64,000 bases of DNA from positions 1-64,000 of the forward strand of contig JAUYHA010000155.1 of NCBI GenBank assembly GCA_030690265.1. The letters are read 5' to 3'. Within the stretch, counting starts at the first letter, position 1; each line of letters starts with the position of its first letter. Made by a program: the position numbers and the translations under genes. This document shows, piece by piece, positions 48,318 through 58,408 of the stretch. This DNA is from Dehalococcoidales bacterium (GTDB taxonomy: Bacteria; Chloroflexota; Dehalococcoidia; Dehalococcoidales; UBA2162). The notes under the pieces were generated by a model. The model was given only the letters and a program-made list of their open reading frames with translations. It was not told the origin of the DNA and ran no database searches.

Positions 48318-48965
48318 TTACAGAGATTGCAGGACTCTCAGTACCTCGTTAAGGTCAGTGAAAGGGGTGCAGTCAAGATTTGCCTTCTGGCAATGAGCCA
48401 GCAGCGATTCGGTAGCAAAGACATGGCAGCTCTTTTGTGCCGGTGGGAAATCTGAGGTGCCGTTGCCGATATAGATAACGCGATAGCCTTCATCAAGGAA
48501 TGAATCAGTATAGGCTAACTTGAAATCGGCATTCCGGGGAAGTCCGTCGGGCCCTATGTATTGCACCTTTAGACCACCAGGGTGGAAACGCGTTTCGGCA
48601 GCGTGTACCTCAATGCCATTCATGGGGATACTTTTTAAAATTTCTTCAATGTAAAAGTCCAGCCCGTTACTGACAATGACAAAGCGGAAGCCATTTTGCT
48701 GACAGTAGTCCACCAGTTCCAGAAAGCCGGGCCTTAGCTTCGTTCTTTTCCTGGCTAATTCCAGCAGAGTTTCGCGGCCTACTGTTACCATGGAAAAGGC
48801 TCTCGTATTGAAGTCTCCGACATTCATTTTGCCTTCCTGATATTCTTTCAGCAGCTGCCGCCAGTTGCCGTCAGCATAAGCATCCAGCATCATAAAGCTG
48901 ACATCTTTTTCAGTGATGGTGCCATCAAAATCACACTGCACCAGGGTTTTCTCGGCGTTTATCAA
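48318..48965 (-). CDS. HAD-superfamily phosphatase (MtnX/PSP-like)
   Basis: 215 residues. HAD motif I QCDFDGTITEKDVSF, motif II VIVSNGLDFYIEE, motif III Lys and motif IV GNGTSDFPPAQKS are in order. The cap is helical (QLLKEYQEGKMNVGDF). The pattern is close to MtnX (methionine salvage phosphatase) and phosphoserine phosphatase-like enzymes; no mtn genes are in the window, so the substrate is open. Single gene with a promoter at 48985-49013. Confidence 0.85.
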   Translation of the reverse strand: MINAEKTLVQCDFDGTITEKDVSFMMLDAYADGNWRQLLKEYQEGKMNVGDFNTRAFSMVTVGRETLLELARKRTKLRPGFLELVDYCQQNGFRFVIVSNGLDFYIEEILKSIPMNGIEVHAAETRFHPGGLKVQYIGPDGLPRNADFKLAYTDSFLDEGYRVIYIGNGTSDFPPAQKSCHVFATESLLAHCQKANLDCTPFTDLNEVLRVLQSL

Positions 48966-48984
48966 ATCTGCTTCCTTTATATAT

Positions 48985-49013
48985 TATATATAGCACCAAA
49001 TCTCAAATGCCAA
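48985..49013 (-). promoter_or_regulatory. Promoter of the HAD phosphatase gene
   Basis: Minus strand TTGGCA (49008-49013), 17-base spacer, TATATA (48985-48990), 20 bases before the start; overlapping the edge of a dispersed repeat. Confidence 0.5.
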
Positions 49014-49020
49014 ACAAACT

Positions 49021-49044
49021 AAAATGTCAAAATCCAAATGTCAA
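49021..49044. repeat. Short dispersed repeat (TTGACATTTGG type), copy 2, inverted
   Basis: On the minus strand TTGACATTTGGATTTTGACA then TTTT, matching 3131-3155 with one change. Fragments GTTTTGAGC and TTTGTCATTTGG follow at 49061-49090. Confidence 0.6.
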
Positions 49045-49124
49045 GAAATTTCCTTTCCGCTGTTTTGAGCATTTGAGCTTTGTCATTTGGTATTCGTTTA
49101 GGACTAGGATTTACTATTTTTTTC

Positions 49125-49766
49125 TTAGCTCTCCGAAGACCTGCCCTTCGGTTCTGCTTCAGGAGCTTTAGCTGCGACCTCAGCTTTAACTTTCTCTTCT
49201 TCCCTTTCCTTCTCTACAAACCGGGTACTAATCTTCGCCACCAGCCGTTCCGGGTTATCCAGGATAGTTATATCATCGTCCAGCACGATATCTCTCACAT
49301 GAAGCGCCTGGTCCGCCTCATCGAGGGCACTTATGTCAAGCTCTATCCTGCCGGGAACCTTATCAGGGAGACATTCAATATTTAGATTGTGGAGTTCCTG
49401 GGCAAAGAAGTTCTCTTTTAATTTCAAAGCCGGTGCTTCTCCCACCGGAACGATAGGCACCTCCACCCTTATTTTCTCTTCCATACTCACCTGATAAAGG
49501 TCTACATGAAGCAACTCACCGGTCCGTGGTTCTCTCTGGACTTCACGAACCATCACATTTCTTGGTTTTCTCGTCCTGTCAATTTTGAGGTTGACAATCC
49601 CCGTTTTGCCCGTCCGAGGCAGGAGACGATTAAGCTCCGCCGTATCACACTGCAGGGCAACAGACTCAACATTATGACCGAAGAGATTCGCCGGGGTAAT
49701 CCCCTGACGCCTCAGAAACCTGACCTTTTTACCTAGAACTTCCCGGGTAGTAGCTGACAGTTCCAT
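49125..49766 (-). CDS. rplY: Ribosomal protein bL25 (general stress protein Ctc form)
   Basis: 213 residues, the long form with an extra C-terminal TL5/CTC beta domain. N-terminal MELSATTREVLGKKVRFLRR is the L25 opening, VMVREVQREPRTGELLHVDL the 5S-binding strand, then VEVPIVPVGEAPAL starts the second domain. The acidic tail EEEKVKAEVAAKAPEAEPKG is unstructured. It binds 5S rRNA. Single gene. Confidence 0.95.
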   Translation of the reverse strand: MELSATTREVLGKKVRFLRRQGITPANLFGHNVESVALQCDTAELNRLLPRTGKTGIVNLKIDRTRKPRNVMVREVQREPRTGELLHVDLYQVSMEEKIRVEVPIVPVGEAPALKLKENFFAQELHNLNIECLPDKVPGRIELDISALDEADQALHVRDIVLDDDITILDNPERLVAKISTRFVEKEREEEKVKAEVAAKAPEAEPKGRSSES

Positions 49767-49831
49767 TTAATCCACCTTCCAAACAAAATTCAAACTAACC
49801 TAGTATAGCAGATTATCTCCCGTATGGCGCT

Positions 49832-50107
49832 TTGTATCAAAAGTGAGTTCCTTCATGTCACCCTGAGCACATTCGCTCCGTTCACTCTGACGATAACCTG
49901 CTCCGAGCTTGTTCACTCTGACATATCGGAACGAGTCGAGGCAAGTCGGAACGAGCTCAGTGTAAACTTAGCAAAGGGCCTAAGTGTGGGGGGACTAGCG
50001 ATTCACCACCAGCCCCACGCCTACCCCGTATTAAATACGGGGCTTCGTCGCTTCACTCTGACGAATAATCGGAACGAGTTCGCTCGTCAGAATGACATTT
50101 GATACAA
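49832..50107. repeat. Mosaic repeat family A, long copy
   Basis: Ends TTGTATCAAA / TTTGATACAA, inside them GTCACCCTGAGCACATTCGC and CGTCAGAATGACA. Interior modules TTCACTCTGACGATAACC, TATCGGAACGAG, CAAGTCGGAACGAG, a CCCCGTATT/AATACGGGG hairpin (50024-50042) and TCGGAACGAGTTCGCTCG. It fills 49767-50134; no gene seen. Confidence 0.85.
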
Positions 50108-50134
50108 GACCCCGGTATTAAGAAAAAGAGGGAA

Positions 50135-50524
50135 CTAGCGGATGCCGGTATCAATATCAATATCCAGCCTGAGCGTCTCGCCCGAGCTTATCTCCAGCGT
50201 CTTCGGCACCTGGCTGCTGTGGTCAATACCGAGCTGATTTATGTCAACCAGATAACTTCCAGGAGCCAGCTCAACGCTATAATGACCGTTGCAATCAATG
50301 TCCACCTGCTCAATCAGCCGTTTACCGCCTTTATCATAGACCATTATCTTTCTCGCCTGGTATACCTCGCATGGAATCTCCCTGACATCCCCCTCCCTCT
50401 CCACGGGCCATATAGGGCCGATGGTCACCTCACCTTCCAGGCGGCCAGGGACGGCGGGCGCCGGGGAACAGGCGGTCACCAGCCCGATGACAACCAGCAC
50501 CACTGAGAATAAAATCCTTTTCAT
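50135..50524 (-). CDS. Small lipoprotein with carboxypeptidase-regulatory-like beta domain
   Basis: 129 residues. Signal MKRILFSVVLVVIGLVTAC with the lipobox Cys19, so it is anchored outside. The mature part contains VDIDCNGHYSVELAPGSYLV, a match to the carboxypeptidase regulatory-like or transthyretin-like beta sandwich (CNA_B/CarboxypepD_reg fold), followed by TLEISSGETLRLDIDIDTG. It ends the run 54742-50135 on the minus strand; the cupin gene is one base upstream. Function unknown. Confidence 0.7.
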   Translation of the reverse strand: MKRILFSVVLVVIGLVTACSPAPAVPGRLEGEVTIGPIWPVEREGDVREIPCEVYQARKIMVYDKGGKRLIEQVDIDCNGHYSVELAPGSYLVDINQLGIDHSSQVPKTLEISSGETLRLDIDIDTGIR

Positions 50525-50525
50525 C

Positions 50526-50894
50526 TCACCTTATCATCGTCAGTATCATCTTGAACCTCTTTGTCGCTTTCAGAGAGTGGGGTTTATTGGCTGGCATAAT
50601 AACCATTTCCCCTGCCTTCAGGTGAAAAGCCTGACCGGAGATGGAAATTTCGGCTTCACCATCAAGAAGGTAGACCAGTGCCTCAAACGGTGCCGTGTGT
50701 TCGCTCAGCCCCTGCCCTTCATCAAAAGCAAAAAGAGTTACCGTCCCGGTCTTCTTTTCAACTATTGTCCGGCTAACTATAGAACCCTCTTGATAATCGG
50801 CTAATTCAACGAGTCTTAAGACCCGGGCTACCCCTCCGGGGATACCAGCTGATGTCTCCTCATTTCTCATATCCAGTGTTACCTCCCTTGCCAT
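50526..50894 (-). CDS. Cupin-domain protein
   Basis: 122 residues, a single beta barrel. The cupin motifs are FDEGQGLSEHTAPFEALVYL (first half, one His and Glu) and HLKAGEMVIMPANKPHSLKA (second half, His). These supply the usual metal ligands. Small stand-alone cupins are often sensors or isomerase-like. It follows the DUF167 gene by 48 bases. Reaction unknown. Confidence 0.85.
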   Translation of the reverse strand: MAREVTLDMRNEETSAGIPGGVARVLRLVELADYQEGSIVSRTIVEKKTGTVTLFAFDEGQGLSEHTAPFEALVYLLDGEAEISISGQAFHLKAGEMVIMPANKPHSLKATKRFKMILTMIR

Positions 50895-50941
50895 CTAAAA
50901 TTTACGGCTAACCTGAGCAAATCATACCAACTTTATGACGA

Positions 50942-51217
50942 TTACCTCAGCAGGTTGCTTATGACCTGCTCTTCAGTCAAGCCGTTTATGGCAATGAGTT
51001 TTTTTCTGGCGGTGGCGCCTTTTTCGATGGTCAGGCTGCTCCTGGCTACCCCCAGAATATCACTGAGGAACTTGATTAGCTCCCGGTTAGCTTTGCCCTT
51101 TAGCGGAGGGGCGGCAATTTTGACACGGAGCACCCCGTCTTTGAAATCAAGCACCTGGTTCTGCCCGGCATTGGGCTGGACATAAACCACTATTCTTGTT
51201 TGCCCTCCCTCAGCCAT
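50942..51217 (-). CDS. YggU/DUF167 family protein
   Basis: 91 residues with VVYVQPNAGQNQV, LRVKIAAPPLKGKANRELIK then FLSDILGVARSSLTIEKG, the signature of this small conserved family (UPF0235). No enzymatic activity is known; it is commonly linked to yggT and division genes but here it follows mfd by 27 bases on the same strand. Confidence 0.93.
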   Translation of the reverse strand: MAEGGQTRIVVYVQPNAGQNQVLDFKDGVLRVKIAAPPLKGKANRELIKFLSDILGVARSSLTIEKGATARKKLIAINGLTEEQVISNLLR

Positions 51218-51244
51218 AATATCCCTGTTTTTTTATCAGCACCG

Positions 51245-54200
51245 TTATCCCGATATTATATCACCCACCCGCTCCACCACTTCCTCCAGCACTTTTTGCC
51301 AGCTTTTACCGGCCTGCCTGATATCGAGGCGGAGGTGAAAGGGGTGAAACCTGACACCATCCTTCAACATAGGCACTAGCTTCTGCTTATCAAAGCGCAG
51401 ACCATCAAAGGGGATGATGACTATTTCCCCGCGCTGGGTGGAGATGGACTGGATGAAGGTCCCGGTCGCCAGGATTTTTATCTTAACGGCATAGAGTAGG
51501 TTCTCTACCTCAGGGGGCGGAGTACCAAAGCGGTCTCTGAACTCCCGGGCTACCGGCTCCAGCTGCTCAATGCTGTCCACCTTGACCAGCTTCTGGTAAA
51601 GTCCCAGCCGGGTAAGCAGGTCGGAGACATAGTCTTCAGGGATAAAGGCGGGCAGGGGTAAATCTACGGAGGGAGGAGGGAGGCGGGAAGACTTTATCTT
51701 CTCCTCGGAAATACCGGCCCGCTTTGCCTTCTGCTCCTCCACCGCCTGTGCCAGGAGCTGGCAGTAGAGGTTGAAGCCGACTGCGCTGATGTGCCCGCTC
51801 TGCCTCATCCCCAGCAAAGTGCCGGCGCCCCTGATTTCCAGGTCTTTCATAGCGATGCCGAAACCGGAGCCGAGCTTGGTAGCTTCAACGATAGTCCTCA
51901 GGCGCTTCTCGGCAAGTGGTGTCAGCCGTTTGCCCTTGTCAAAAAGAAAATAGGCATAAGCCAGCTCGGCACCGCGGCCCACCCTGCCCCGCAATTGGTA
52001 TAGCTGGGTAAGCCCGAATTTATCCGCCTGGTTGACAATCAGGGTATTGACATTGGGCATATCCAGCCCCGACTGAATAATGCTGGAGCAGACCAGGATA
52101 TCGCTCTTGCCCTGAATAAAGTCAGCCATCACCTTCTCCAGCTCCCCCTCCGGCATCTGGCCGTGGCCGACAGCTATCCTGGCTTCCGGCACCAGAGCCT
52201 GGAGTTTAGCGGCAACAAAGTTGATGCTCTGAACCCGGTTATGGACAAAGAAGACCTGCCCATTCCGTTCCAGTTCCCTGAGTATGGCTTCTCTCACCAG
52301 GTGGTCGTTATATTCGGCAACATAGGTCTTGATAGGCAGGCGTTCCTCGGGAGGCGTCTCCATAACACTCATATCCCTCACCCCCACCAGAGACATATGG
52401 AGAGTGCGGGGGATGGGGGTGGCACTTAGGGTAAGCACATCCACCTCTTTTCTCATCTGCTTGAGGTATTCCTTGTGAGCAACGCCGAAGCGCTGCTCTT
52501 CATCAATGATTAACAGGCCGAGGTTTTTGAAGACCACATCCTTTTGCAGCAGTCGATGGGTACCGATACAGATGTCCACGCTGCCGTCAGTCAGCCCCTC
52601 AATGATAGCCTGCTGCTCTTTAGCCGAACGAAAGCGGCTCAACACTTCAATCCTTATCGGAAAGGCATTCAGCCTCTGGCTAAAGGTAGAGAAGTGCTGT
52701 TCGGCAAGAACCGTGGTCGGCACCAGCACCGCCACCTGTTTATTATCCATCACCGCCTTGAAGGCGGCACGGATAGCCACCTCCGTCTTACCGTAGCCCA
52801 CATCCCCACAGACCAGCCTATCCATAGGTTTAGCCTGCTCCATATCCTCTTTTACCTGCCGCTGCACCTCTATCTGGTCAGGAGTCTCAACATAGGGGAA
52901 GGCCGCCTCAACCTCCTGCTGCCAGACGGTATCCGGAGAAAAGGTAAAGCCGGGCACTATCTCCCGTGAGGCATAAAGGGCAATCAAGTCCTGAGCGATA
53001 TCGGCTACCGAATCCTTAACTTTCTGCTTGGTCCGTGACCATTCCTGGGTGCCCAGCCGACTCAATACCGGCGACTGCTCCCCGGCTCCGACATAGCGGC
53101 TGACCCGGTCTATCTGGTCGGCAGGGACATAAAGTTTATCTCCGGCGGCGTATTCCAGGACCAGATATTCCTTCTCTCCCTCTTCGCTATCAACCCGCAT
53201 CGTGGTCAGACCAGCAAAGCGGGCAATACCGTGCTCAATATGCACCACATAGTCGCCCGGAGTTATGTCAACGAAGAGCTTATGGTGCGGCACCGGGCGT
53301 TTCTTGAGAAGACGCCGCTGCTTGATAAAACCGAAGATTTCAGTGTCCGTCAGCAGGTAAGTCTCGCCATTCATAACCCAGCCCTCAGCCAGCAAACCCT
53401 GAACCAGGGTCAGGGAGCCGGGGGGAGGCACCTGCTTGATTTCATCAAGAGGAGCAGCAATGATATCTTCCTCACCGAGTAACTCCGATAAACGGCTTGC
53501 CTGATGACTGACCAGGATAATCCGCTTTCTCTGCTCCAGCATCTCCCCGGTCTTCTTGATAAAGGCGGGGAGCTGTCCGGAGTAACTGGGAGCAGCGGTA
53601 AAGTTTAATTCCTGCCGCGGCTCTTTCCCGGCAATATCCCAGGCAGTAAGCCTTAAACATTGCCTGTTTTCCATTGCAGAATCCACCTCGTCCCAGCTAA
53701 AATAAGGTCTGGGGAAATTACGGGGTAGCTCCCCTTGCTCCATCTTCTCAGCACGCAATCCCTCAGCTTTAGCCTCCAGGTCTTCGACAGCCAGCTTGAT
53801 ACTCTGAGGCTCATCTAGAATCAGCAGACCATCTTTAGGCAGGTAATCCAGCAAGCAGTCCCGGTGAAAGAATGGGGCATAAAACCGGATATCGGGAAAG
53901 CTTTCTCTATTGAGCAGCATGGTTACTTCCTGCTGAAACTGCTCTCTAGCTTCACCGGTCAAGCCGGCCAGGTCGATGCTGCTTAGCTTTGTTTCCACTT
54001 CCAGTTTTTTATCTAAAGAAGACACCAGCAGTTCCGTAGCCGGACCGATAGTCAGTGACGAGACTTCCCGCAGCGAACGCTGGCTTACCGGGTCAAAGAA
54101 GCGAATACTCTCTATGGCATTACCAAAGAACTCCAGCCTGGCAGGCAATTCACTGGCAGGCGGATAAACATCCACGATACCACCCCGGTGACTTATTGTG

Positions 54201-54742
54201 CCCGGTATTTCCACTATCCCTTCCCAGCGGTAGCCCATAGCCTGCCACCGGCTCAGCAGATGAAAAGGCTCCACTTCCATCCCCCGGCTTACGCGGTGAC
54301 CGGCGGCGGTGAAGTCAGTATAGGGAGCCACTTTCTGGATGAAGGCTGCCGGTGAGGCAATAATCAAAGGAGGAGCCGCAGCTGTGCTGTCATCTCCGGC
54401 TATGCCGGACAGAGACGACAACGCCTGGATTCTCTCCAGTTCAGCGGAGGTATCCGAAGCAATACGCTCGTAGGGTAAAGCCTCAGGCTCGGGGAAAAGT
54501 CGTATCTCGGCACCAGGATGCCACCTTGATAGCTGCTCGTAAAATCTTTTACTCTCTTCCGACCGGGCGGTAACGATAAGCATAGGTATTGACAGGTGCC
54601 GGTGCAGAGCGGCAATGAGATATGGCTTGGCGGCACCAAGCACCAGCACCCTGACACTACCCCTTTTCTCTGCCAGCTCGTCTATAAGCCAACGGTAGGC
54701 AGGCATCTCATCAATCAGGCTGAGTAGTTTCGTAAAAGCCAA
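51245..54742 (-). CDS. mfd: Transcription-repair coupling factor Mfd
   Basis: 1165 residues, full length. UvrB-homologous N-terminal module (about 1-350), the RNA polymerase-interacting domain ([20 protein letters not shown] near 490), and a RecG-type translocase with Walker [18 protein letters not shown] (about 660), DEEQ ([10 protein letters not shown]) and the TRG motif region [19 protein letters not shown], then the autoinhibitory TRCF domain. It removes stalled RNA polymerase and recruits UvrA. First gene of mfd-DUF167-cupin-lipoprotein. Confidence 0.97.
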   Translation of the reverse strand: MAFTKLLSLIDEMPAYRWLIDELAEKRGSVRVLVLGAAKPYLIAALHRHLSIPMLIVTARSEESKRFYEQLSRWHPGAEIRLFPEPEALPYERIASDTSAELERIQALSSLSGIAGDDSTAAAPPLIIASPAAFIQKVAPYTDFTAAGHRVSRGMEVEPFHLLSRWQAMGYRWEGIVEIPGTISHRGGIVDVYPPASELPARLEFFGNAIESIRFFDPVSQRSLREVSSLTIGPATELLVSSLDKKLEVETKLSSIDLAGLTGEAREQFQQEVTMLLNRESFPDIRFYAPFFHRDCLLDYLPKDGLLILDEPQSIKLAVEDLEAKAEGLRAEKMEQGELPRNFPRPYFSWDEVDSAMENRQCLRLTAWDIAGKEPRQELNFTAAPSYSGQLPAFIKKTGEMLEQRKRIILVSHQASRLSELLGEEDIIAAPLDEIKQVPPPGSLTLVQGLLAEGWVMNGETYLLTDTEIFGFIKQRRLLKKRPVPHHKLFVDITPGDYVVHIEHGIARFAGLTTMRVDSEEGEKEYLVLEYAAGDKLYVPADQIDRVSRYVGAGEQSPVLSRLGTQEWSRTKQKVKDSVADIAQDLIALYASREIVPGFTFSPDTVWQQEVEAAFPYVETPDQIEVQRQVKEDMEQAKPMDRLVCGDVGYGKTEVAIRAAFKAVMDNKQVAVLVPTTVLAEQHFSTFSQRLNAFPIRIEVLSRFRSAKEQQAIIEGLTDGSVDICIGTHRLLQKDVVFKNLGLLIIDEEQRFGVAHKEYLKQMRKEVDVLTLSATPIPRTLHMSLVGVRDMSVMETPPEERLPIKTYVAEYNDHLVREAILRELERNGQVFFVHNRVQSINFVAAKLQALVPEARIAVGHGQMPEGELEKVMADFIQGKSDILVCSSIIQSGLDMPNVNTLIVNQADKFGLTQLYQLRGRVGRGAELAYAYFLFDKGKRLTPLAEKRLRTIVEATKLGSGFGIAMKDLEIRGAGTLLGMRQSGHISAVGFNLYCQLLAQAVEEQKAKRAGISEEKIKSSRLPPPSVDLPLPAFIPEDYVSDLLTRLGLYQKLVKVDSIEQLEPVAREFRDRFGTPPPEVENLLYAVKIKILATGTFIQSISTQRGEIVIIPFDGLRFDKQKLVPMLKDGVRFHPFHLRLDIRQAGKSWQKVLEEVVERVGDIISG

Positions 54743-54808
54743 GTCCTCTCCCCAAATAAGTCTAATATTATGTCACATTATAGGCGGTTGCTCCGAAAAT
54801 AGGGAAAC

Positions 54809-54879
54809 TGTCATTCCGGCGGAAGCCGGAATCTAATCACTTGCTCCCGCCTGGATTCCGGACCAAGTCAGGAATGACA
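54809..54879. repeat. TGTCATTCC-type palindrome
   Basis: TGTCATTCCGGCGGAAGCCG at the left end; GGAATGACA at the right end; inner GGATTCCGGAC pairs with part of the left arm. A cousin of families A and B with CCGG-rich ends. The whole stretch 54743-55279 has no gene and holds this, 54966-55100 and 55109-55194. Confidence 0.8.
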
Positions 54880-54965
54880 ATACCCAAACCATCAGGCTTC
54901 CTCATCAATTTTAACACCAGACTAATTAACCTCACAAGCTCCCTGAGATTGTCTAATAATTCCTT

Positions 54966-55100
54966 TGTCATTACGAACCATTCGCAGAAGGCTTCAGCCT
55001 TCAGGCCGAGCCTTCAGTCCGAGGCCCGAGTTCAGCGTTCGACTGAGCTCACTCGTTCCGATATGTCAGAGTGAACGCCGAAGTCCCGAGGGCGAAGCGA
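54966..55100. repeat. Mosaic repeat family A, variant with CCGAG modules
   Basis: Starts TGTCATTACGAACC. Contains CTTCAGGCCGAGCCTTCAG and TCCGAGGCCCGAGTTCAG, also found in 48150-48200, then CTCACTCGTTCCGATATG and TCAGAGTGAACG. Confidence 0.75.
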
Positions 55101-55108
55101 CCCTACCC

Positions 55109-55194
55109 TGTCATTACGAGGAGCGATAGCAACGAAGTAATCTATATGAATAATCTATAGAGATTACCACATCACTACGTTCCTCGCAATGACA
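55109..55194. repeat. Family B palindromic repeat
   Basis: 86 bp, TGTCATTACGAG / CTCGCAATGACA ends (one mismatch), inside TAATCTATATGAATAATC and TATAGAGATTACCAC, shared with 42979 and 48039. Confidence 0.85.
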
Positions 55195-55279
55195 TATTGA
55201 TGCTAAACTGCCTCGCTTCCCTATACTTGAAATCTAGAGATAGCATTAGCTAAACTATAATGATTGGAGGGACAAGAAG

Positions 55280-56119
55280 ATGAGCGAGCTTCTTTTTGGC
55301 ACTGCCGGCGTTCCCCATAGCTCCAAGACGAACACCAGTATAGATGGGATTAGACGTATTGCTGAACTCGGGCTGGGCTGTATGGAGCTGGAGTTTGTCC
55401 AGGGAGTAAGAATGAGCGAAGCCGGGGCCCGCCTGGTAGCGGAGGTAGCCGCCGAGACAGGGATAAAACTGTCAGTTCACGCCCCCTATTTCATCAACTT
55501 TAATGCCCACGAGCCGGAGAAGATAACAGCCAGCCAGGAGAGGTTACTTCAGACAGCCCGAATTACCTCTCTGTGCGGGGGGCAAAGTGTTGTTTTCCAT
55601 CCCGCTTTTTACCTTGGTGACCCACCGGAAAAAGCTTATGACACGGTGAAGAAATACCTGAAAGAAGTGCTGGAGCAGCTTAAAAAAGAGAATATTCGGC
55701 TGTGGCTCAGACCGGAAGTTATGGGCAGAGACAGCCAGTTTGGCACCGTGGAGGAAATACTGGCTCTATCTACCGAACTGGAAGGCTTGGCTCCCTGCCT
55801 GGATTTTGCTCACTGGCATGCCAGGCGCGGGACCAATAACTCTTATGAGGAATTTGCTTCCGTCTTAAAGCAAATCGAAGAGCGCCTGGGCAGAAAGGCT
55901 TTAGATAATATGCATATTCATACCTCCGGCATCGCTTTCGGCAAGAAAGGCGAAATAAAACATTTAAATCTGAAAGATTCGGATTTAAATTTCGTTGAAC
56001 TTATTAAAGCCCTGAAAGATTACCAGGTCAAAGGTATGCTCATCTGTGAAAGTCCAAATCTAGAAGAGGACGCACTGCTGCTGCAACAAACTTACAACAG
56101 CCTGACAAAGGCAGGCTGA
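55280..56119 (+). CDS. Endonuclease IV-like TIM-barrel protein
   Basis: 279 residues, AP endonuclease 2 family. ELGLGCMELEFVQGVRMSE, LSVHAPYFINFNAHEPEKI, VVFHPAFYLGD, LRPEVMGRDSQFGTVEEIL, CLDFAHWHARRG and MHIHTSGIAFGKKGEIKHL supply the conserved His, Glu and Asp metal ligands in the usual order. Endonuclease IV cuts at abasic sites; archaeal and Chloroflexota homologues of this length are often less certain and may be sugar isomerase relatives. GGAGGGA precedes the ATG. Single gene between repeats. Confidence 0.85.
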   Translation: MSELLFGTAGVPHSSKTNTSIDGIRRIAELGLGCMELEFVQGVRMSEAGARLVAEVAAETGIKLSVHAPYFINFNAHEPEKITASQERLLQTARITSLCGGQSVVFHPAFYLGDPPEKAYDTVKKYLKEVLEQLKKENIRLWLRPEVMGRDSQFGTVEEILALSTELEGLAPCLDFAHWHARRGTNNSYEEFASVLKQIEERLGRKALDNMHIHTSGIAFGKKGEIKHLNLKDSDLNFVELIKALKDYQVKGMLICESPNLEEDALLLQQTYNSLTKAG

Positions 56120-56187
56120 TGCCAATATCAGTAAACCCTAAATTTCAAGACTGTTTAACAATTTGAATTGTCTCTGAACCCTTCGCT

Positions 56188-56366
56188 TGTCATTCTGAGC
56201 ACATTCGCTACGTTCACTCTGACGATAACCTGCTCCAAGCTTGTCGAGGCAAGTCGGAACGAGCTCAGTGTAAACTCCGCGAAGAATCTCGGGTCAGGGT
56301 TGGGGGACTTGCCTCCTGCCCCTCCACCCAGATTGCCACAGGTTCTGGCGAACCCTCGCAATGACA
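56188..56366. repeat. Hybrid repeat: family A left end, family B right end
   Basis: Left TGTCATTCTGAGCACATTCG; right CTCGCAATGACA (56355-56366). Interior TTCACTCTGACGATAACC, AAGTCGGAACGAGCTC, AGAATCTCGGG. It fills 56120-56393. Confidence 0.8.
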
Positions 56367-56393
56367 AACCAAACAGCTTCCAAATCTATTGAT

Positions 56394-56422
56394 TTCCTTA
56401 ATTCAGCATTATCTGGTATAAT
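56394..56422 (+). promoter_or_regulatory. Promoter of ftsH
   Basis: TTCCTT (56394-56399), 17-base spacer, TATAAT (56417-56422) with TG one base ahead (extended -10), 48 bases before the ATG at 56470. Confidence 0.75.
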
Positions 56423-56469
56423 GAAAGTGAGTTAATGGAGAATTTTGTTCTTCAGAGGGGACAGATGGA

Positions 56470-58395
56470 ATGAAGTGGAAAAATAGCACCTTAATGTATC
56501 TAGCCGTTTTGCTCGGCGTAATAGTCCTGGTTACCCTGCTCTTCTCCACACCACAGAAGACAACCGAAGTCTCTTTGAGTCAGGTGATTGCTATGTCACA
56601 GGACAATAAGATAGAGAAGATTGTGGAGGAGGGTGGAATACTAAACATTACAACTACCGGTGATGAAAAGCTGAAAGCCAACATAGGTAATCTTAATCGC
56701 AATGACCTGCGAGAGCTGGGGCTTAATAGTGAAATAGAATACGAGATAAAACCTGCCGGCCTTGATTGGGGCAGTATCTTGCTCGGCTTCTTACCCCTCC
56801 TCTTATTTGGCGGTTTACTCTTCTTTATCTTCTTCCGAGCCCGGGGAGCTAATAATCAAGCCCTAAGTTTCGGTCGCAGTCGTGCCCGACTTCTCTCACC
56901 GGATAAGCCCTCGGTCACTTTTGACAATGTGGCTGGTGTAGATGAAGCCAAGCAGGAACTGCAGGAAGTAGTAGAATTTCTCAAGTCACGGGAGAAGTTT
57001 CAAAGCCTGGGAGCCCGTATTCCAAAAGGAGTACTGCTGGTTGGAGCACCCGGCACCGGAAAGACACTGCTGGCCAAGGCAGTAGCCGGGGAAGCCGGGG
57101 TACCCTTTTTCTCCATTAGCGGCAGTGAATTCGTTGAGATGTTCGTCGGTGTTGGTGCCTCCAGAGTACGGGACCTCTTTGACCAGGCGAAACACCATAC
57201 TCCCTGTATTATCTTTATCGATGAGATTGATGCTGTAGGGCGTCACCGGGGCGCCGGACTCGGTGGAGGTCATGATGAGAGGGAACAAACCCTGAACCAG
57301 ATTCTAACCGAGATGGACGGCTTTGACTCCAGCACCAATGTAATCATCTTGGCGGCGACTAACCGCCCCGACATACTTGACCCGGCCCTTCTCCGTCCCG
57401 GCCGCTTTGACCGGCGGGTAATCCTTGACCGCCCGGATGTCCAAGGGCGAACTGCTATCCTCAAGGTTCACAGCGAAGGCAAGCCTCTGGATAAGGCAGT
57501 CGACCTTGAGATACTGGCAAAACAGACGGCCGGTTTCAGCGGGGCTGACTTAGCAAATCTCCTCAATGAAGCAGCTATTCTGGCGGCTAAACGAGGCAAG
57601 ACAAGCATCAGCATGGAGGAACTTAACGAGTCCGTAGACAAAGTGATTGCCGGACCGGAGAGAAAGAGCCGACGGATTAGCCCCAGAGAAAAGGAAATTA
57701 CTGCTTATCATGAGGCAGGACACGCCCTGGTTGCCCGAATGTTACCCAATGCTGACCCGGTGCGGAAAATAACCATAATCCCCCGGGGTATGGCAGGAGG
57801 TTATACTCGTTTCCTGGAGGAAGACCGCACCATACACACCCGTTCCCAGCTGAAAGATACCCTGGCTACCCTGCTGGCCGGTCATGCCGCCGAAGAAATA
57901 ATCTTTCATGAAAGGACAACGGGGCCGCACAATGACATCAAACGGGTGACCGAATATGCCCGCAGAATGGTAAGTGATTTTGGTATGAGTGATGAACTGG
58001 GCCCACGCACTTTTGGTGATAAGCAGGAGATGGTCTTTCTCGGCCGTGAAATCGCCGAGCAGAAGGACTACAGTGAAAGGTTCGCCCTTGAAATTGACCG
58101 GGAAATTAATAAACTAATCAAAGAAGGTTATGACACCGCTAAAAGGATAATGACCGAAAATAAGCTGAAACTGATGCAAATCGCAGCCAGGCTCATCGCT
58201 GTGGAATCTCTGGAGGGTGATGATTTAGAAGCTCTATTTAATGAGCCGGTAGAAGCAAAGGAAAGTCCGCAAGAACCGGGTCCTGTACCAGCAGCAGCCA
58301 CCGCTACATCTGAAAAATCCAAATCCAGCCGCAAAGCCAAGAAGGCTCCGATTATCCCCGGCACTCTACCCAAGCAAGCCCCGGCAATGGACTAA
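56470..58395 (+). CDS. ftsH: ATP-dependent zinc metalloprotease FtsH
   Basis: 641 residues. Two N-terminal membrane helices (about 8-26 and 101-122) flank a small extracytoplasmic domain. AAA ATPase with Walker A GAPGTGKT (192-199), Walker [12 protein letters not shown] and [16 protein letters not shown]; pore motif [11 protein letters not shown]. Zinc site HEAGH (414-418), third ligand region [14 protein letters not shown]. The C-terminal tail (Ala/Pro/Ser/Lys) is disordered. It degrades misfolded membrane proteins. Own promoter; convergent with the prenyl synthase gene. Confidence 0.97.
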   Translation: MKWKNSTLMYLAVLLGVIVLVTLLFSTPQKTTEVSLSQVIAMSQDNKIEKIVEEGGILNITTTGDEKLKANIGNLNRNDLRELGLNSEIEYEIKPAGLDWGSILLGFLPLLLFGGLLFFIFFRARGANNQALSFGRSRARLLSPDKPSVTFDNVAGVDEAKQELQEVVEFLKSREKFQSLGARIPKGVLLVGAPGTGKTLLAKAVAGEAGVPFFSISGSEFVEMFVGVGASRVRDLFDQAKHHTPCIIFIDEIDAVGRHRGAGLGGGHDEREQTLNQILTEMDGFDSSTNVIILAATNRPDILDPALLRPGRFDRRVILDRPDVQGRTAILKVHSEGKPLDKAVDLEILAKQTAGFSGADLANLLNEAAILAAKRGKTSISMEELNESVDKVIAGPERKSRRISPREKEITAYHEAGHALVARMLPNADPVRKITIIPRGMAGGYTRFLEEDRTIHTRSQLKDTLATLLAGHAAEEIIFHERTTGPHNDIKRVTEYARRMVSDFGMSDELGPRTFGDKQEMVFLGREIAEQKDYSERFALEIDREINKLIKEGYDTAKRIMTENKLKLMQIAARLIAVESLEGDDLEALFNEPVEAKESPQEPGPVPAAATATSEKSKSSRKAKKAPIIPGTLPKQAPAMD

Positions 58396-58408
58396 TCCCG
58401 GGAAATAA

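Noticed and set aside
54743-55279. A gene in the 537-base gap downstream of the mfd start
   Set aside because: The only open frame there (54841-55074) is made of repeat sequence and has no plausible product.
41927-56366. Insertion sequences at the large repeat-filled gaps
   Set aside because: No transposase frame is present in any of them; they are short modular palindromes only.
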